Of a stretch of DNA of 64,000 nucleotides, positions 1 through 8,635 are shown in pieces (within the stretch, counting starts at the first letter, position 1; every line of letters begins with the position of its first letter). Origin of the DNA: SOJA01 sp964598485. GTDB lineage: Archaea > Thermoproteota > Bathyarchaeia > Bathyarchaeales > Bathycorpusculaceae. Both the position numbers and the translations under genes were made by a program. The notes beneath the pieces are model-generated. The model was not told the origin of the DNA. It did no database searches and saw nothing but the letters and a program-made list of their open reading frames with translations. The stretch is from the NCBI GenBank assembly GCA_964598485.1, contig CAZRCD010000008.1, forward strand, positions 26,782 through 90,781, written 5' to 3'.

Positions 1-129
1 CTTTCCATCTACCGTACAGATCGGTTCGCTTGCGCTTTCCAGAACCCTAAGCTGCCAATTGAGGCTTTCACGAACTAAGCGTTGATATTCTTCACCTAAA
101 TATTTTGTTGGATGACGTGAAACTTCCAC
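1..129 (-). CDS. kbl: Glycine C-acetyltransferase (2-amino-3-ketobutyrate CoA ligase), N-terminal part
   Basis: Only the first 43 codons lie in the window; the gene runs off the left edge. The reading begins at a GTG (129) preceded by AGGTGA with a 5-base spacer. The peptide contains YLGEEYQRLV, LRVLESASEP and ends TVDGK, the usual N-terminus of PLP-dependent alpha-oxoamine synthases of the Kbl type just before the substrate-binding segment. Known role of the family: 2-amino-3-oxobutyrate plus CoA gives glycine plus acetyl-CoA. The next gene on the same strand is an SDR-type threonine dehydrogenase, whose product is the Kbl substrate, and this supports the call. Serine palmitoyltransferase-like or 8-amino-7-oxononanoate synthase are alternatives for so short a piece. 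Confidence 0.72.
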   Translation of the reverse strand, partial: MEVSRHPTKYLGEEYQRLVRESLNWQLRVLESASEPICTVDGK

Positions 130-130
130 A

Positions 131-497
131 TTAATCACCTTTTACAAAAACTTAGTCTCAGTTTCTTTTAATATTTACCTATAGTCTTTTCATGATTACA
201 TCGTCCTTTTAGCATTTCACCATTCTTAGGCAGAAATTGGAAAAGACAGTTTGCATAGTGTGCGTCGAGCTCTGCAGAATCCACAATCATCAGAACCAAA
301 CTACTAAGAATACTGGAAAACGACCCACGGAGGAGAAATCCAGCTAGAAATTGGAGAGGCTTGAAATCTCTCAGCTGTATGACGGGTCGGACATCGTCTT
401 AGTGCTTCGAAATCTCAAACCTCTCCAGAGCAATACTGGCGCGCACACTCATAAAGCCCACCTTGATAAGGATGTGGATAGAGTTCTGAAATTGTAA
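131..497. other. Non-coding stretch with degenerate coding debris
   Basis: No intact gene is visible between the kbl start and the acetyltransferase remnant. The kbl promoter and ribosome site lie at its left edge on the minus strand. A plus-strand open stretch at 363-497 without a start codon reads as protein (it contains DGSDIVLVLRNLKPLQ and ends at TAA 495-497), and a short piece just upstream in another frame reads GGEIQLEIGEA. These look like pieces of one decayed gene of unknown family broken by a frameshift. I could not assign it. Confidence 0.35.
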
Positions 498-628
498 ATT
501 TCTTTGTTTTTTTGATAAAAGACAAAGCTGCACTTGAAAATCACGGCTTCAAGAACGCAGGAGCAATAAGAAGTTACTATTTCATTGATGGATGTTACGT
601 AGACATGATGTTTTACGAGTACCCTTAA
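480..628 (+). pseudogene. C-terminal remnant of a GNAT acetyltransferase
   Basis: A plus-strand open stretch ending at TAA 626-628 encodes ALENHGFKNAG, then IRSYYFIDGCYVD and MMFYEYP. This is the typical last 40 residues of RimJ/RimL-type GNAT N-acetyltransferases: the acetyl-CoA-binding helix, then the strand with YxIDGxYVD. No start codon, ribosome site or upstream GNAT sequence remains, so I read it as a decayed fragment. Its stop overlaps the stop of the convergent dehydrogenase gene by four bases. The assignment rests on motif recognition of a short tail. Confidence 0.55.
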
Positions 629-1602
629 AGATTGTCTTCGGCAAACCTTTTCGTCAGTTTTTCAATCATATCCTTTGTCATAGCAGCCAAATCATACGTT
701 GGATTCCAACCCCACTCCTCACGAGCCACGCTGTCACCTATCGACATAGGCCAAGAATCCGCAATCTTCTGTCGAAAGTCAGGCTTGTATTCACATTCAA
801 ATTCTGGAATGTGCCTTTTGATTTCAGACGTCAGCTCTCCTGCAGAGAAACTCGTTCCAGTCACATTGTAACTCGTACGACATCTAATCCGAGACGCGCC
901 AGCCTCCATCAGGTCTATGGCTGCTTTGATACAGTCAGGCATATACATCATCGGCAACACTGTATCCGCCCTCACGAAGCATGTGTACCGCTTATTCTTG
1001 ACGGCTTCATAAAATATCTCTACAGCGTAGTCTGTTGTGCCTCCACCCGGAGGAGTCTCGCTACTTATGACCCCGGGATAACGAACGCTTCGCACGTCCA
1101 AACCAAATCGAAGGAAATAGTAGTTGCACAAAAGTTCACCAGCAACCTTTGTGACACCATACATTGTGCGAGGGATTAAGACTGCGTCTTGAGGCGTGTT
1201 AACGCGACGTGCTTCGGGGCCAAATACAGCTATGGAGCTGGGCCAAAAAACTCTAGCTAACCCGTGTTCCCTTGCAATCTCAAGTACGTTGTAAAGACCG
1301 TTCATGTTCACTTTCCAAGTAAGTTGTGGTTTTTCTTCACCTATAGCCGAGAGTACCGCAGCAAGATGATAAATTATGTTAATGTCATATTTGTGCACAA
1401 CTTTTTCAATATTGTCTCTGTCAGTGACGTCGATGTATTCGAAGGGACCCGAGTTAACTAGTTTTTCGCTGGGTTTTCTCCTGTGCCCAGCTGCAATGAC
1501 GTTGTCACCGTCATACCTTCTTCGCAGCTCCATCGTCAATTCAGAACCAATTTGGCCTGTGGCTCCAGTCACGAGAATCTTTTTCATGGTTTTTCCTGAC
1601 AT
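625..1602 (-). CDS. SDR-family L-threonine 3-dehydrogenase-like NAD(P)-dependent oxidoreductase
   Basis: Extended short-chain dehydrogenase of 325 residues. The N-terminal Rossmann motif is TGATGQIGSEL (residues 12-22), the catalytic YxxxK is Y148/K152, and the active-site Ser lies in PSSIAVFGPE (about 121-130). The overall pattern matches the SDR-type threonine dehydrogenases of Thermoplasma, Cupriavidus and trypanosomes, which oxidise L-threonine to 2-amino-3-oxobutyrate. The kbl gene on the same strand about 500 bases downstream would complete threonine to glycine plus acetyl-CoA. The first ATG (1602) has a GAGGT site 6 bases away and is preferred over the ATG five codons later. A UDP-glucose epimerase-like activity cannot be excluded from sequence alone. 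Confidence 0.78.
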   Translation of the reverse strand: MSGKTMKKILVTGATGQIGSELTMELRRRYDGDNVIAAGHRRKPSEKLVNSGPFEYIDVTDRDNIEKVVHKYDINIIYHLAAVLSAIGEEKPQLTWKVNMNGLYNVLEIAREHGLARVFWPSSIAVFGPEARRVNTPQDAVLIPRTMYGVTKVAGELLCNYYFLRFGLDVRSVRYPGVISSETPPGGGTTDYAVEIFYEAVKNKRYTCFVRADTVLPMMYMPDCIKAAIDLMEAGASRIRCRTSYNVTGTSFSAGELTSEIKRHIPEFECEYKPDFRQKIADSWPMSIGDSVAREEWGWNPTYDLAAMTKDMIEKLTKRFAEDNL

Positions 1603-1932
1603 TTAACAACCTCAATTATTGCAAAGAAGGGATGTTGTAATTTTCGAGATATAAGAATTTTCAGACGGAAATTATCGCTGGTAATGTTCATCAAATAAAT
1701 ACCACTGTAACATCCTTTAAGAAGGTTAGGACAAAAAAGGAATCTTGACAACTTTTTTATAGATACTTTTCTATTCAAAAGAGTTCTAAATCTTTCGTTA
1801 TAAAGACGGTGATAATGAGCATCTTCAGTTATTATCGATTCAAGTTTTCCTTAGATAAAGTGTAGCGGAATCCTCGAAAGAGGACGCATCACAAATGCGA
1901 AAAGAAAAAATAGGAGGAAAAGAAAGGAAAAG
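1603..1932. promoter_or_regulatory. Divergent intergenic region with promoters and structured leader
   Basis: This 330-base gap separates the minus-strand dehydrogenase from the plus-strand surface-protein gene. I see no supported gene in it. It holds an AT-rich segment with an inverted GATAAT/ATTATC pair near 1810-1840. Before the plus-strand start it holds two tandem perfect hairpins (separate entry) and an A/G-rich tract with GGAGG at 1913-1917. Confidence 0.5.
1871..1899 (+). promoter_or_regulatory. Two adjacent perfect RNA hairpins in the 5' leader of the beta-helix gene
   Basis: Positions 1871-1884 form TCCTC-GAAA-GAGGA, a 5-bp stem closed by a GNRA (GAAA) tetraloop. It abuts directly on 1885-1899, CGCAT-CACAA-ATGCG, another perfect 5-bp stem. 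There is no base between them, so they could stack coaxially. They lie 34 bases before the GTG start and just upstream of the GGAGG. The structure is seen directly; a role in translation or RNA stability is inference. Confidence 0.45.
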
Positions 1933-4502
1933 GTGGTAAAGAGTTTGAAAAAGAAGATCGTTTCGTTCGCTTTTGTATTGGTGCTCTTGCTATCAATGAT
2001 GCTTATCGCATTAACAACAACATCAGTCGATGCGAACTCATCTGAAATAGAAATATACTATGATAACAATGCAAGTAATCCTGGCGGTCTTGGTGGTACC
2101 CTTCCTGGTGGATTAGCAGTAAACTTCACTCCACCCTCTGAAGAATACTGGATGCTAAAAAGAGTTAAGTTCTATGGAATGAGGTGGGCGAATGAATCAT
2201 ATGACAGTATGCCATTTTACATAGAAGTCTGGGACAAGAACAAAAATGAATTGCTCCACATCGCATACAAGTACTCAGACTACTTCAAAAACTATGATTC
2301 AAAGTGGGTTACAGTCGACATTCCAGATGTTCTCGTAAAAGATGACTTCTTTGTTTGCATTTTCCCAAACATGATTTACATGCCTTCAGGACCAAGCCCA
2401 CACATGAACATAGGTTTCAACAATGACCCTCCGATCAGCAACAGATCTTACAGGGTAAGAATGGATGACAATTCCATCGAATGGCAAATACCCGGGAATC
2501 TATTCATCCGTGCAATCGTGGGAGAGCCAATCATAGTCCCAGACGATTACCCAACGATACAAGCAGCGATAGATGCTGCAAACGAAAGTGATACAATTTT
2601 TGTATCTTCGGGAACATACTACGAGCGCGTGACCATAGACAAGCCTTTAACGCTTATAGGGGAAAACAGAAGCAACACTATCATTGATGGAAACGGAACC
2701 ATATATGCGTGTATCCATACGGTATTGACGGGTGTCCACGATGTTTGCATAAGCGGATTTACAATACGGAACGGATGTTCGGGTATATGTATCGATCAAA
2801 ACTCACAAGCAAATTATATCAGAGGCAACATAGTGACAGACAACAAATGCGGCATACGCCTATTTCGTTCCGATAATAACATTATAACCGATAACGTGGT
2901 AGTAAACAATACTGAAGGTGTCAAAATCGGCTTTTCTTCAGGAAACACTCTTGTCGATAACACCATAAGTAGCAACAAATACAATTTCTACGTTTACGGA
3001 GAGTATCTCTCACGTTTCATCCATGATATAGACACGTCGAATAAAGTCGACGGTAAATCAGTCTACTATCTGATTAATCAGCATAACCTCATAATAAACT
3101 CTACTACATTCTCTGATGTAGGATACCTTGGATTAATAAACTCAACGAATATTGTAGTAAAAGACCTAAACTGCAACGGAATATTGTTTGCTTATACAAA
3201 TAACTCTACGATACAAAACGTGAACGTATGTAGCAGCGTGTCTGGCATCTTTCTAGTGCACAGTTTTGAAAATATCATTTCTAACAATTCATTATCGAAA
3301 AACGGTTGTGGCATTAAAGTTTACTCTCGCCCTAGTTTCCCAACGCCTTTTTGTAACAACACGATAATTAACAACGTTATATCAGATAATGACTGCGGGA
3401 TTCTGGTGGTAATACTATTGTTAATAACACAATAACCTCAAACAAAGGAACCGGCATGCATCTATATCATTGTGAGAGGAATACCTTTAAAGGCAATAAC
3501 ATTCGTGAGAGCAGGTATAACTTTGTGATTTGGGGGAGTGATTTGGACGATTTTATTCATGATATAGACGCATCTAATATAGTGGACGGAAAGCCCATCT
3601 ATTACTGGGTAACACAACATAACAGGCAGATTCCAGCTGATGCAGGCTTTGTGGGTGTTGTAAACTCAACCAACATCACCGTAAAAGACTTAAACTTGAC
3701 GAATAATGATCCAAATGTGCTATTTGCTTACACAAGAAACTCTATCATAGAAAACGTTAATGCTTCAAACAGTCGTCTTCATAGCGGGGTCCAGCTATAC
3801 TCTTCGAGCAATAACGTACTTATCAACAACGTATTATTAAACAATAGATATGGCATATATCTAACGGGCGGGATTGACAATACTATTTACCATAATAACT
3901 TCATTAATAACACCATTCAAGCAAGCGTCACGTGGTCGATTAACACTTGGGATGATGGTTATCCTTCTGGAGGGAATTACTGGAGCGACTATACTGGTGC
4001 AGACTTGTACAGTGGGCCTTATCAAGATGAGACTGGAAGTGATGGAATAGGCGACACACCATACGCAATTGATACGAGGAGTATGGATAGGTTTCCGCTT
4101 ATGGCTCCGATTAACATTTTTGATGTAGGCACCTGGAACGGCGAAGTATGCGAGATTCACGTGGTTAGTAATTCTACGGTTTCAAGCTTTCAACTCAACG
4201 CAACTGAGAAAATAATAAGTTTCAACGTTACCGGTGAAGCTGATTCAGGATTCTGCAGAGTAACCATACCAAACATCATAATTCAAGACATGTGGCAGGG
4301 CAACTACACAGTGCTTGTAAACGGCGATCCTTGGCATTTCACAAACTGGACAGACACTGAAAACACATACATATACTTCACATACCTCCATTCAGAACAC
4401 GAAGTAATAATAATACCAGAGCTTTCATCAGCTCTAATCTTACCTTTCCTCATGATTTTCACACTTGTTGCAGCTGCGTTGTCAAATAAAAAAAGACACT
4501 AG
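1933..4502 (+). pseudogene. Large secreted parallel beta-helix (NosD-like) surface protein, broken by a frameshift
   Basis: Two overlapping frames (1933-3435 and 3456-4502) together encode one protein of about 857 residues. It has a signal peptide (KKK then SFAFVLVLLLSMMLIALTTT), a beta-sandwich-like region, and from about residue 200 a right-handed beta-helix of NosD/PbH1 repeats beginning PDDYPTIQAAIDAA. A C-terminal tail PELSSALILPFLMIFTLVAA plus a basic end resembles archaeal PEF-type sorting signals. A block near residues 355-430 (with FIHDID, VDGK, INSTNIVVKDL) recurs after the break (FIHDID, VDGK, VNSTNITVKDL), an internal duplication. Reading shifts at 3403-3405, where one base appears missing: the downstream frame GGNTIVNNTI runs straight on. 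Many N-x-S/T sequons suggest glycosylation. GTG 1933 or TTG 1945 is the start. Either a real lesion or an assembly error. Confidence 0.75.
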
Positions 4503-4614
4503 ATACACGAATCTCTTGATGAAGTTGATAAACTTGATGAGAATGAGCCAAACGATGCAATCTACATGCTTAAGAACTTTCGGATGAAAAACCGTTTTCA
4601 TGTTATTCTTTTTC

Positions 4615-5223
4615 CTATTGAGATTTCAGCTTGCGAAATAGTTCCTCAATGGGCTTTTCATGCATGTCAACTCTTATTTTCACTTCCACTTTTTCAGTGC
4701 TGACTACGATTAATGCGGCTGATTTTTCTCCTCGTCTGTCTCCACCGCTTTCACTTCCCGCTTTTAACGCCTTTGCCATTCGCCATGCTAAATCTCCACT
4801 GGAACGCTCAAAATCTTTAGCCATACTGCTCGCCACTTCTTTTTCAGAAAGCAAATTTCCAACAACAACGTAATCTTCACCTACAATTTCTCCACGAAAT
4901 TCCGGAGCCTTAACACCTGTGAAAACAGCCTTTCTTCCATTGAAATCCATGACTGCCACTTGCCGTAACTCTCGCCCAGAGTCTTCCATCAAAAGCCTAT
5001 CCAAAGTCTGTTTCGGAGACAAACCGCTTGCCAACAATTCTAATCCTTTGATTCCGTAAGTAACATTCGTGTATGCTTGGGTGGCTATTACGCCGAGTCC
5101 AGGTTTTGCGTGTGGAACTCTGTCTCCCACTGAAGTGGAACCTGAAGCGACGGCAACACCCATTAATGTAGAGTCGGGCGATATAGCCAGAATGGAAAAC
5201 GTTCCGGTTGATGGCTTCTTCAT
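4615..5223 (-). CDS. DUF1028 family protein (Ntn-hydrolase-like fold)
   Basis: About 202 residues. TGTFSILAISPDSTLMGVAV near the N-terminus, followed by GDRVPHAKPGLGVIATQA and YGIKGLELLASGLSP, is the signature of DUF1028. This widespread uncharacterised family has an Ntn-hydrolase-like fold and has been proposed to act as a peptidase or amidase. The start is placed at ATG 5223 because AGGTGG lies about 10 bases before it. A longer frame back to TTG 5268 would have to translate this ribosome site and adds non-family residues. It is divergent from the NAD-kinase-like gene, sharing a short AT-rich intergenic region. Substrate unknown. Confidence 0.8.
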   Translation of the reverse strand: MKKPSTGTFSILAISPDSTLMGVAVASGSTSVGDRVPHAKPGLGVIATQAYTNVTYGIKGLELLASGLSPKQTLDRLLMEDSGRELRQVAVMDFNGRKAVFTGVKAPEFRGEIVGEDYVVVGNLLSEKEVASSMAKDFERSSGDLAWRMAKALKAGSESGGDRRGEKSAALIVVSTEKVEVKIRVDMHEKPIEELFRKLKSQ

Positions 5224-5251
5224 TAGGTTGTCGCTCCACCTTTCAAAATAG

Positions 5252-5258
5252 TTTATTA
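5252..5258 (+). promoter_or_regulatory. TATA-like element for the NAD-kinase-like gene
   Basis: TTTATTA lies about 26 bases before ATG 5284 and about 35 before ATG 5293, with no Shine-Dalgarno site in front of either. This spacing fits archaeal leaderless transcription. The position relative to the start codon is seen; promoter function is inferred. Confidence 0.35.
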
Positions 5259-5283
5259 GCTTACGCAATAAATCTTGTCACTG

Positions 5284-6411
5284 ATGAACACTATGAAGCT
5301 GGGTTTTGTCGTTAATCCGATAGCGGGCATGGGAGGCAGAGTAGGTCTAAAGGGAACGGACGGCGTGTTTAAAGAGGCGATTGCGAGGGGAGCTAAACCA
5401 GTAGCGCCTAAAAGGGCAGTAGAATTTCTGCAAAAACTAAAGGAAAATATGACGGAAGCACCTATGAGAATTTTGACTTGTCCGGGGATAATGGGTGAAG
5501 AAGAAGCTGAGGCTGCAAGCGTTCCCGTTCAGGTTTTGCCCATGAAAATCCGAGAGGAAACAACATCTGAAGATACAAAAACCGCAGTGAAATTAATGGT
5601 GAAGGCAAGGGTGGACTTGATTATCTTTGTTGGTGGAGACGGCACTGCTAAGGACATTTTTGATGCCATGCAAGAGTGTAGTGAGGTGCCTGTTTTGGGC
5701 GTTCCGTCTGGAGTGAAAATGTACAGCGGCATTTTTGCGGTGAATCCTTCAGATGCTGTATATGTTGTTTTGGCATTTGCCCAAAACCATGCGGAGATAA
5801 CAGAGTTTGAAGTTATGGACGCTGATGAGAAGGCTATTCGAAGCGACACTTTCGCTGTTAAGCTCCATGGTTTGTTGAAAGGTCCGTTTCTTCCAATGCG
5901 GATTCAAGGAAGCAAACAGGTAAGTCCAGCAACGGTTGACGAGAAGGAAAACCAAACAGCCATAGCAAGATTCATAATAGAGGAAATAAAGCCGAAAGCC
6001 ACCTACATACTGGGCCCAGGAACAACAGTCAAACACATTGCAGAACTTTTGGGCGTAAAGAAAACAGTGTTAGGCGTGGACATCTACAAAAAAGGCACGG
6101 TCATACTTGATGTGGATGAAAAGAGAATTTTAGATGAAGTGGAGGACTGGCAGAAAGCTTGGATTGTTCTTTCGCCGATTGGACACCAGGGAATTCTTTT
6201 GGGAAGAGGAAACCAGCAGGTAAGTCCTGAAATCATAAAACGTGTTGGAAAACAAAGGATAATTGTTGCAGCGACAAAGAGTAAGCTTCAAAGCATTGCT
6301 GGTGGCGTGTTGAGAGTTGACACTGGAGACGTGGAAGTTGATGAAATGTTCAAAGGATACATTAGGGTTGTAACAGACTATAGAGAATGGCGACTCATGC
6401 CAGTGCAGTAG
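5284..6411 (+). CDS. ATP-NAD kinase family protein (COG3199-like)
   Basis: About 375 residues. The N-terminal LGFVVNPIAGMGGRVGLKGT is the hallmark of the COG3199 branch of predicted polyphosphate/ATP-dependent NAD kinases, and the nucleotide-binding GGDGT is at about residue 117-121 within IIFVGGDGTAKDIFD. The C-terminal half (ILGPGTTVKHIAELLGVKKT; SPIGHQGILLGRGNQQ) also fits this branch, which is longer than classical PpnK. A role in NADP formation is the family expectation, but this branch also includes acetoin-catabolism-linked members (AcoX), so substrate is uncertain. Three possible starts exist (TTG 5275, ATG 5284, ATG 5293). ATG 5284 is chosen from TATA spacing because no ribosome site is present. 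Confidence 0.72.
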   Translation: MNTMKLGFVVNPIAGMGGRVGLKGTDGVFKEAIARGAKPVAPKRAVEFLQKLKENMTEAPMRILTCPGIMGEEEAEAASVPVQVLPMKIREETTSEDTKTAVKLMVKARVDLIIFVGGDGTAKDIFDAMQECSEVPVLGVPSGVKMYSGIFAVNPSDAVYVVLAFAQNHAEITEFEVMDADEKAIRSDTFAVKLHGLLKGPFLPMRIQGSKQVSPATVDEKENQTAIARFIIEEIKPKATYILGPGTTVKHIAELLGVKKTVLGVDIYKKGTVILDVDEKRILDEVEDWQKAWIVLSPIGHQGILLGRGNQQVSPEIIKRVGKQRIIVAATKSKLQSIAGGVLRVDTGDVEVDEMFKGYIRVVTDYREWRLMPVQ

Positions 6412-6522
6412 CGGGAAACGCTGTCAACTTATTGGGAATAATAGGTTTTCTGCACGTGAACTGCACACTTTTGAAGGTTTGAACAGATATTTTTGTGCTA
6501 TAAGTGGTATTGCGCGTCAAGT

Positions 6523-7719
6523 CTAATCCAATCTGCTTTCAAGGCAGCGCAGTACTTCTCTTCGGAAGATCCTTAGCTTCTGGAAATCATCGGGAGTAAG
6601 TTCTCTATTGTGAGCTATGTCGTTTCTTATTACGTTCAGTTCTTCTAATCTAGTCTTGGTCCAAGCGACATTATTAAAATATTGACTAAAGATCTGCTTC
6701 CAGTTGTCTTTTAGAGTCATAATCTTCATAAGGTCTAGAAAATCAGAGTAGAAGATTGGATGGCATTCTTTCGCTTCCATCCATGGATAGTTCTCTCTCT
6801 TACGCTTTCTCTCCTCACATCTCTCTTGTACATCCGAGGGAATCCTTTGTTTCCACCATTCCTTGCCCACAGTCTTCTCCATTCTGTTGTGAATAAATAG
6901 TCTCAGCTTATTTTCAAAAGCGTAAAGAAGATGGTAAGCTTCAGGATTAGGCATTTCGGCAGGGGGTTTCAACACTTCTTCTTTTTGTGCACTTTCTAGG
7001 TTTTTCCTAGCTAAGTCAAAATTTGGATCCAGTTGTGAAGCCCGTTCAAACTCAGCTATCGCATCTTGCCACAAGCCCTTCTCGACATAGGCGACTCCAA
7101 GATCGTTGTGGACACCCGCATCATTGGGATCTAGTTCTATGGCTCGCCTGAACTCCTTTATTGCTTCATCTGTAAAACCTCTGTTATTATATACTCGCCC
7201 ACGATTCCTATGAACCAATGCAGAATTCGGATCCGAATCTGCTGCTCGCTTGAACATTCCTATTGCCTTGTCTCATAAACCCTTGCGAGCATACGCACTT
7301 CCTAGGCCATCGTAAGCAAATTCAAGGTTTGGCTCCAGCTCTAGAGCTTGCTTGTATTGCTTTATTGCTTCGTCGATCAAACCCTTATCATAGTATGCAT
7401 GCCCGAGGTTAGTGCGTGTCTTCCCGTCGTTCGGATTGAGCTCTAGAGCTCGTTTAAGGCTTGAGATGGCCTCATCCACCAATCCCGCTTTGCACAATAA
7501 TGCGCCTGAGTCTGAGAGTTCCCCAGCTTCCACTTCCAAACTTTTCCAGCGAAGGCTATTAGATTCTGGATCAAAATGAATTGAGAGCAGACCATCTAGA
7601 AAACCCGAAGCTAAAGCATCTACTAATGCAAGACCCTTCGGAGATTCGATGATTGAATCATCATTCTCAATAAGTTCGTAAACGTTCTGTCTAAACTTTG
7701 ATTTGTCAATTATAGTCAC
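6523..7719 (-). pseudogene. TPR protein with C-terminal Swt1-type HEPN domain, interrupted by an in-frame TGA
   Basis: A single frame from GTG 7719 (GGAGG with a 5-base spacer) to 6523 is interrupted once by TGA at 7275-7273. The frame is unchanged on both sides. Upstream: a unique N-terminal region, then TPRs (LKRALELNPNDGKTRTNLG; YKQALELEPNLEFAYDGLG). Downstream: more TPRs (FRRAIELDPNDAGVHNDLG; FERASQLDPNFDLARKNLE). A C-terminal alpha-helical domain with EAYHLLYAFENKLRLFIHN and the R-x4-H motif RNDIAH near the end resembles HEPN domains of the Swt1 group, many of which are RNases in toxin or RNA-processing contexts. The stop sits inside a TPR (KGL-stop-DKAI), where other repeats have I or R, so it is probably a point nonsense mutation or sequence error. 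It is divergent from a nuclease gene 115 bases away. Confidence 0.72.
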
Positions 7720-7833
7720 ACTACACCCTCCAAATCCTCCCATTTAGCGTAATCCACAATCTCTTTTTTCATATTTTATGACTTCTGCACAAATAAATAT
7801 ACATGAGTGAACGCATGATGATATGAATCTGTC

Positions 7834-8334
7834 ATGTGCCCCAAACCAATTGACATTAAAAAGAGTTCCAGACATCAGAAGATAATTGGAGATTTGGGAG
7901 AGCATTTAGTTTGTAATTGGCTTTCCAGATCTGGTTTTGAGGTGACAATAGTAGATCATACAGGCATCGATGTAATTGCATATGACCCCAAAACAAAGAA
8001 GAGATTAGGAATAACCGTCAAATCAAGAACCAGAAACTCAGGCAAAGAAAAGGAATCTGTCAATCTGTTCAACAATCGAAAGGGTGATAGACAAAAGACA
8101 AGGGAGGCATGCGAGGCCTTCAATTGCGAACCGTTCATAGCAGTCTATACTGAGACGACGAACTACGCTGACCTCTATTTGACAAGTTTAGGCCACTATG
8201 ATGCTAGATATCACAAGAAAAGAGTTGTTGATGACTGGAAGATGAGTCCAAAATGGTTAACAACCTATGATGAAGACGAAGAAGTAAAACACCTGCATAT
8301 AGAATTTAGAGCGAAAAGTTGGTTCGAAAAGTAA
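7834..8334 (+). CDS. Predicted PD-(D/E)XK-type nuclease, small protein
   Basis: 166 residues. The order IIGDLGEHLVCNWLSRSGF, then HTGIDVIAYDP and KRLGITVKSRTR fits a restriction-endonuclease-like core: helix with E, then D (GID), then V-K. The usual second acidic residue before VK is replaced by T in ITVKSR, so the exact catalytic set is uncertain. Family identity beyond 'nuclease-like' is not recognised. It has no Shine-Dalgarno site; a TATA-like AAATAAATAT at about 7791 suggests its own promoter. It faces away from the TPR-HEPN gene, a pairing reminiscent of nuclease-containing conflict islands, which is inference. It could also be a Holliday-junction-resolvase-like or DNA-repair protein. 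Confidence 0.55.
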   Translation: MCPKPIDIKKSSRHQKIIGDLGEHLVCNWLSRSGFEVTIVDHTGIDVIAYDPKTKKRLGITVKSRTRNSGKEKESVNLFNNRKGDRQKTREACEAFNCEPFIAVYTETTNYADLYLTSLGHYDARYHKKRVVDDWKMSPKWLTTYDEDEEVKHLHIEFRAKSWFEK

Positions 8335-8635
8335 CGTATGCAAACCGTGCGTTGCTCAACACTCTTGAAGACAAATCTGTCCACACTGGTCTGAGATCAT
8401 CAGGAATATCATTCAAATGTGTCCTTTTGCATTTCTTCCAGGAAAGAAAGGAGACGGGAACATGCCTAGAAAAATTCTTTCGATTTGGCGTTGTCTTTGT
8501 TGATCTCTCTCCTTGTAGTGGTTCCGCCGATGTTTTCCCAATCTGACCTACATGAATAGTAACATCCACAAAAACAAAGTAAAGAAAGTGGAGACCACTG
8601 TTTTCAAGCGATCCATCGGTCTTGGTGCAGTCTTT
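8335..8635. other. Gap without a convincing gene
   Basis: Both strands carry open stretches here (plus 8319-8546 and minus 8569-8306) that overlap the nuclease 3' end. They are of similar quality, show no recognisable motif and have no good ribosome site. I see no promoter, repeat or RNA gene that I can support. Confidence 0.4.

Noticed and set aside
592..1179. A 195-codon open frame on the plus strand over the dehydrogenase gene
   Set aside because: It lies antisense inside a gene with clear SDR motifs, has no ribosome site and reads like translated antisense of that gene.
4501..4600. Box C/D sRNA candidate
   Set aside because: GATGA-like sequences occur, but no properly spaced C box, D box and terminal stem can be assembled.
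4503..4614. Gene fragment downstream of the beta-helix protein
   Set aside because: A start-less open stretch (HESLDEVDKLDENEPNDAIY) exists but has no motif, no start and is short; not enough to call.
7273..7275. TGA in the TPR gene as a selenocysteine codon
   Set aside because: The codon falls in a TPR helix turn where Sec would be unusual, and no SECIS-like hairpin or selenoprotein machinery is visible in the window. Point mutation or error is simpler.
8306..8569. An 87-codon minus-strand frame and a 75-codon plus-strand frame in the same gap
   Set aside because: They are mutually exclusive in opposite directions, neither has a motif or ribosome site, and both overlap the nuclease 3' end.
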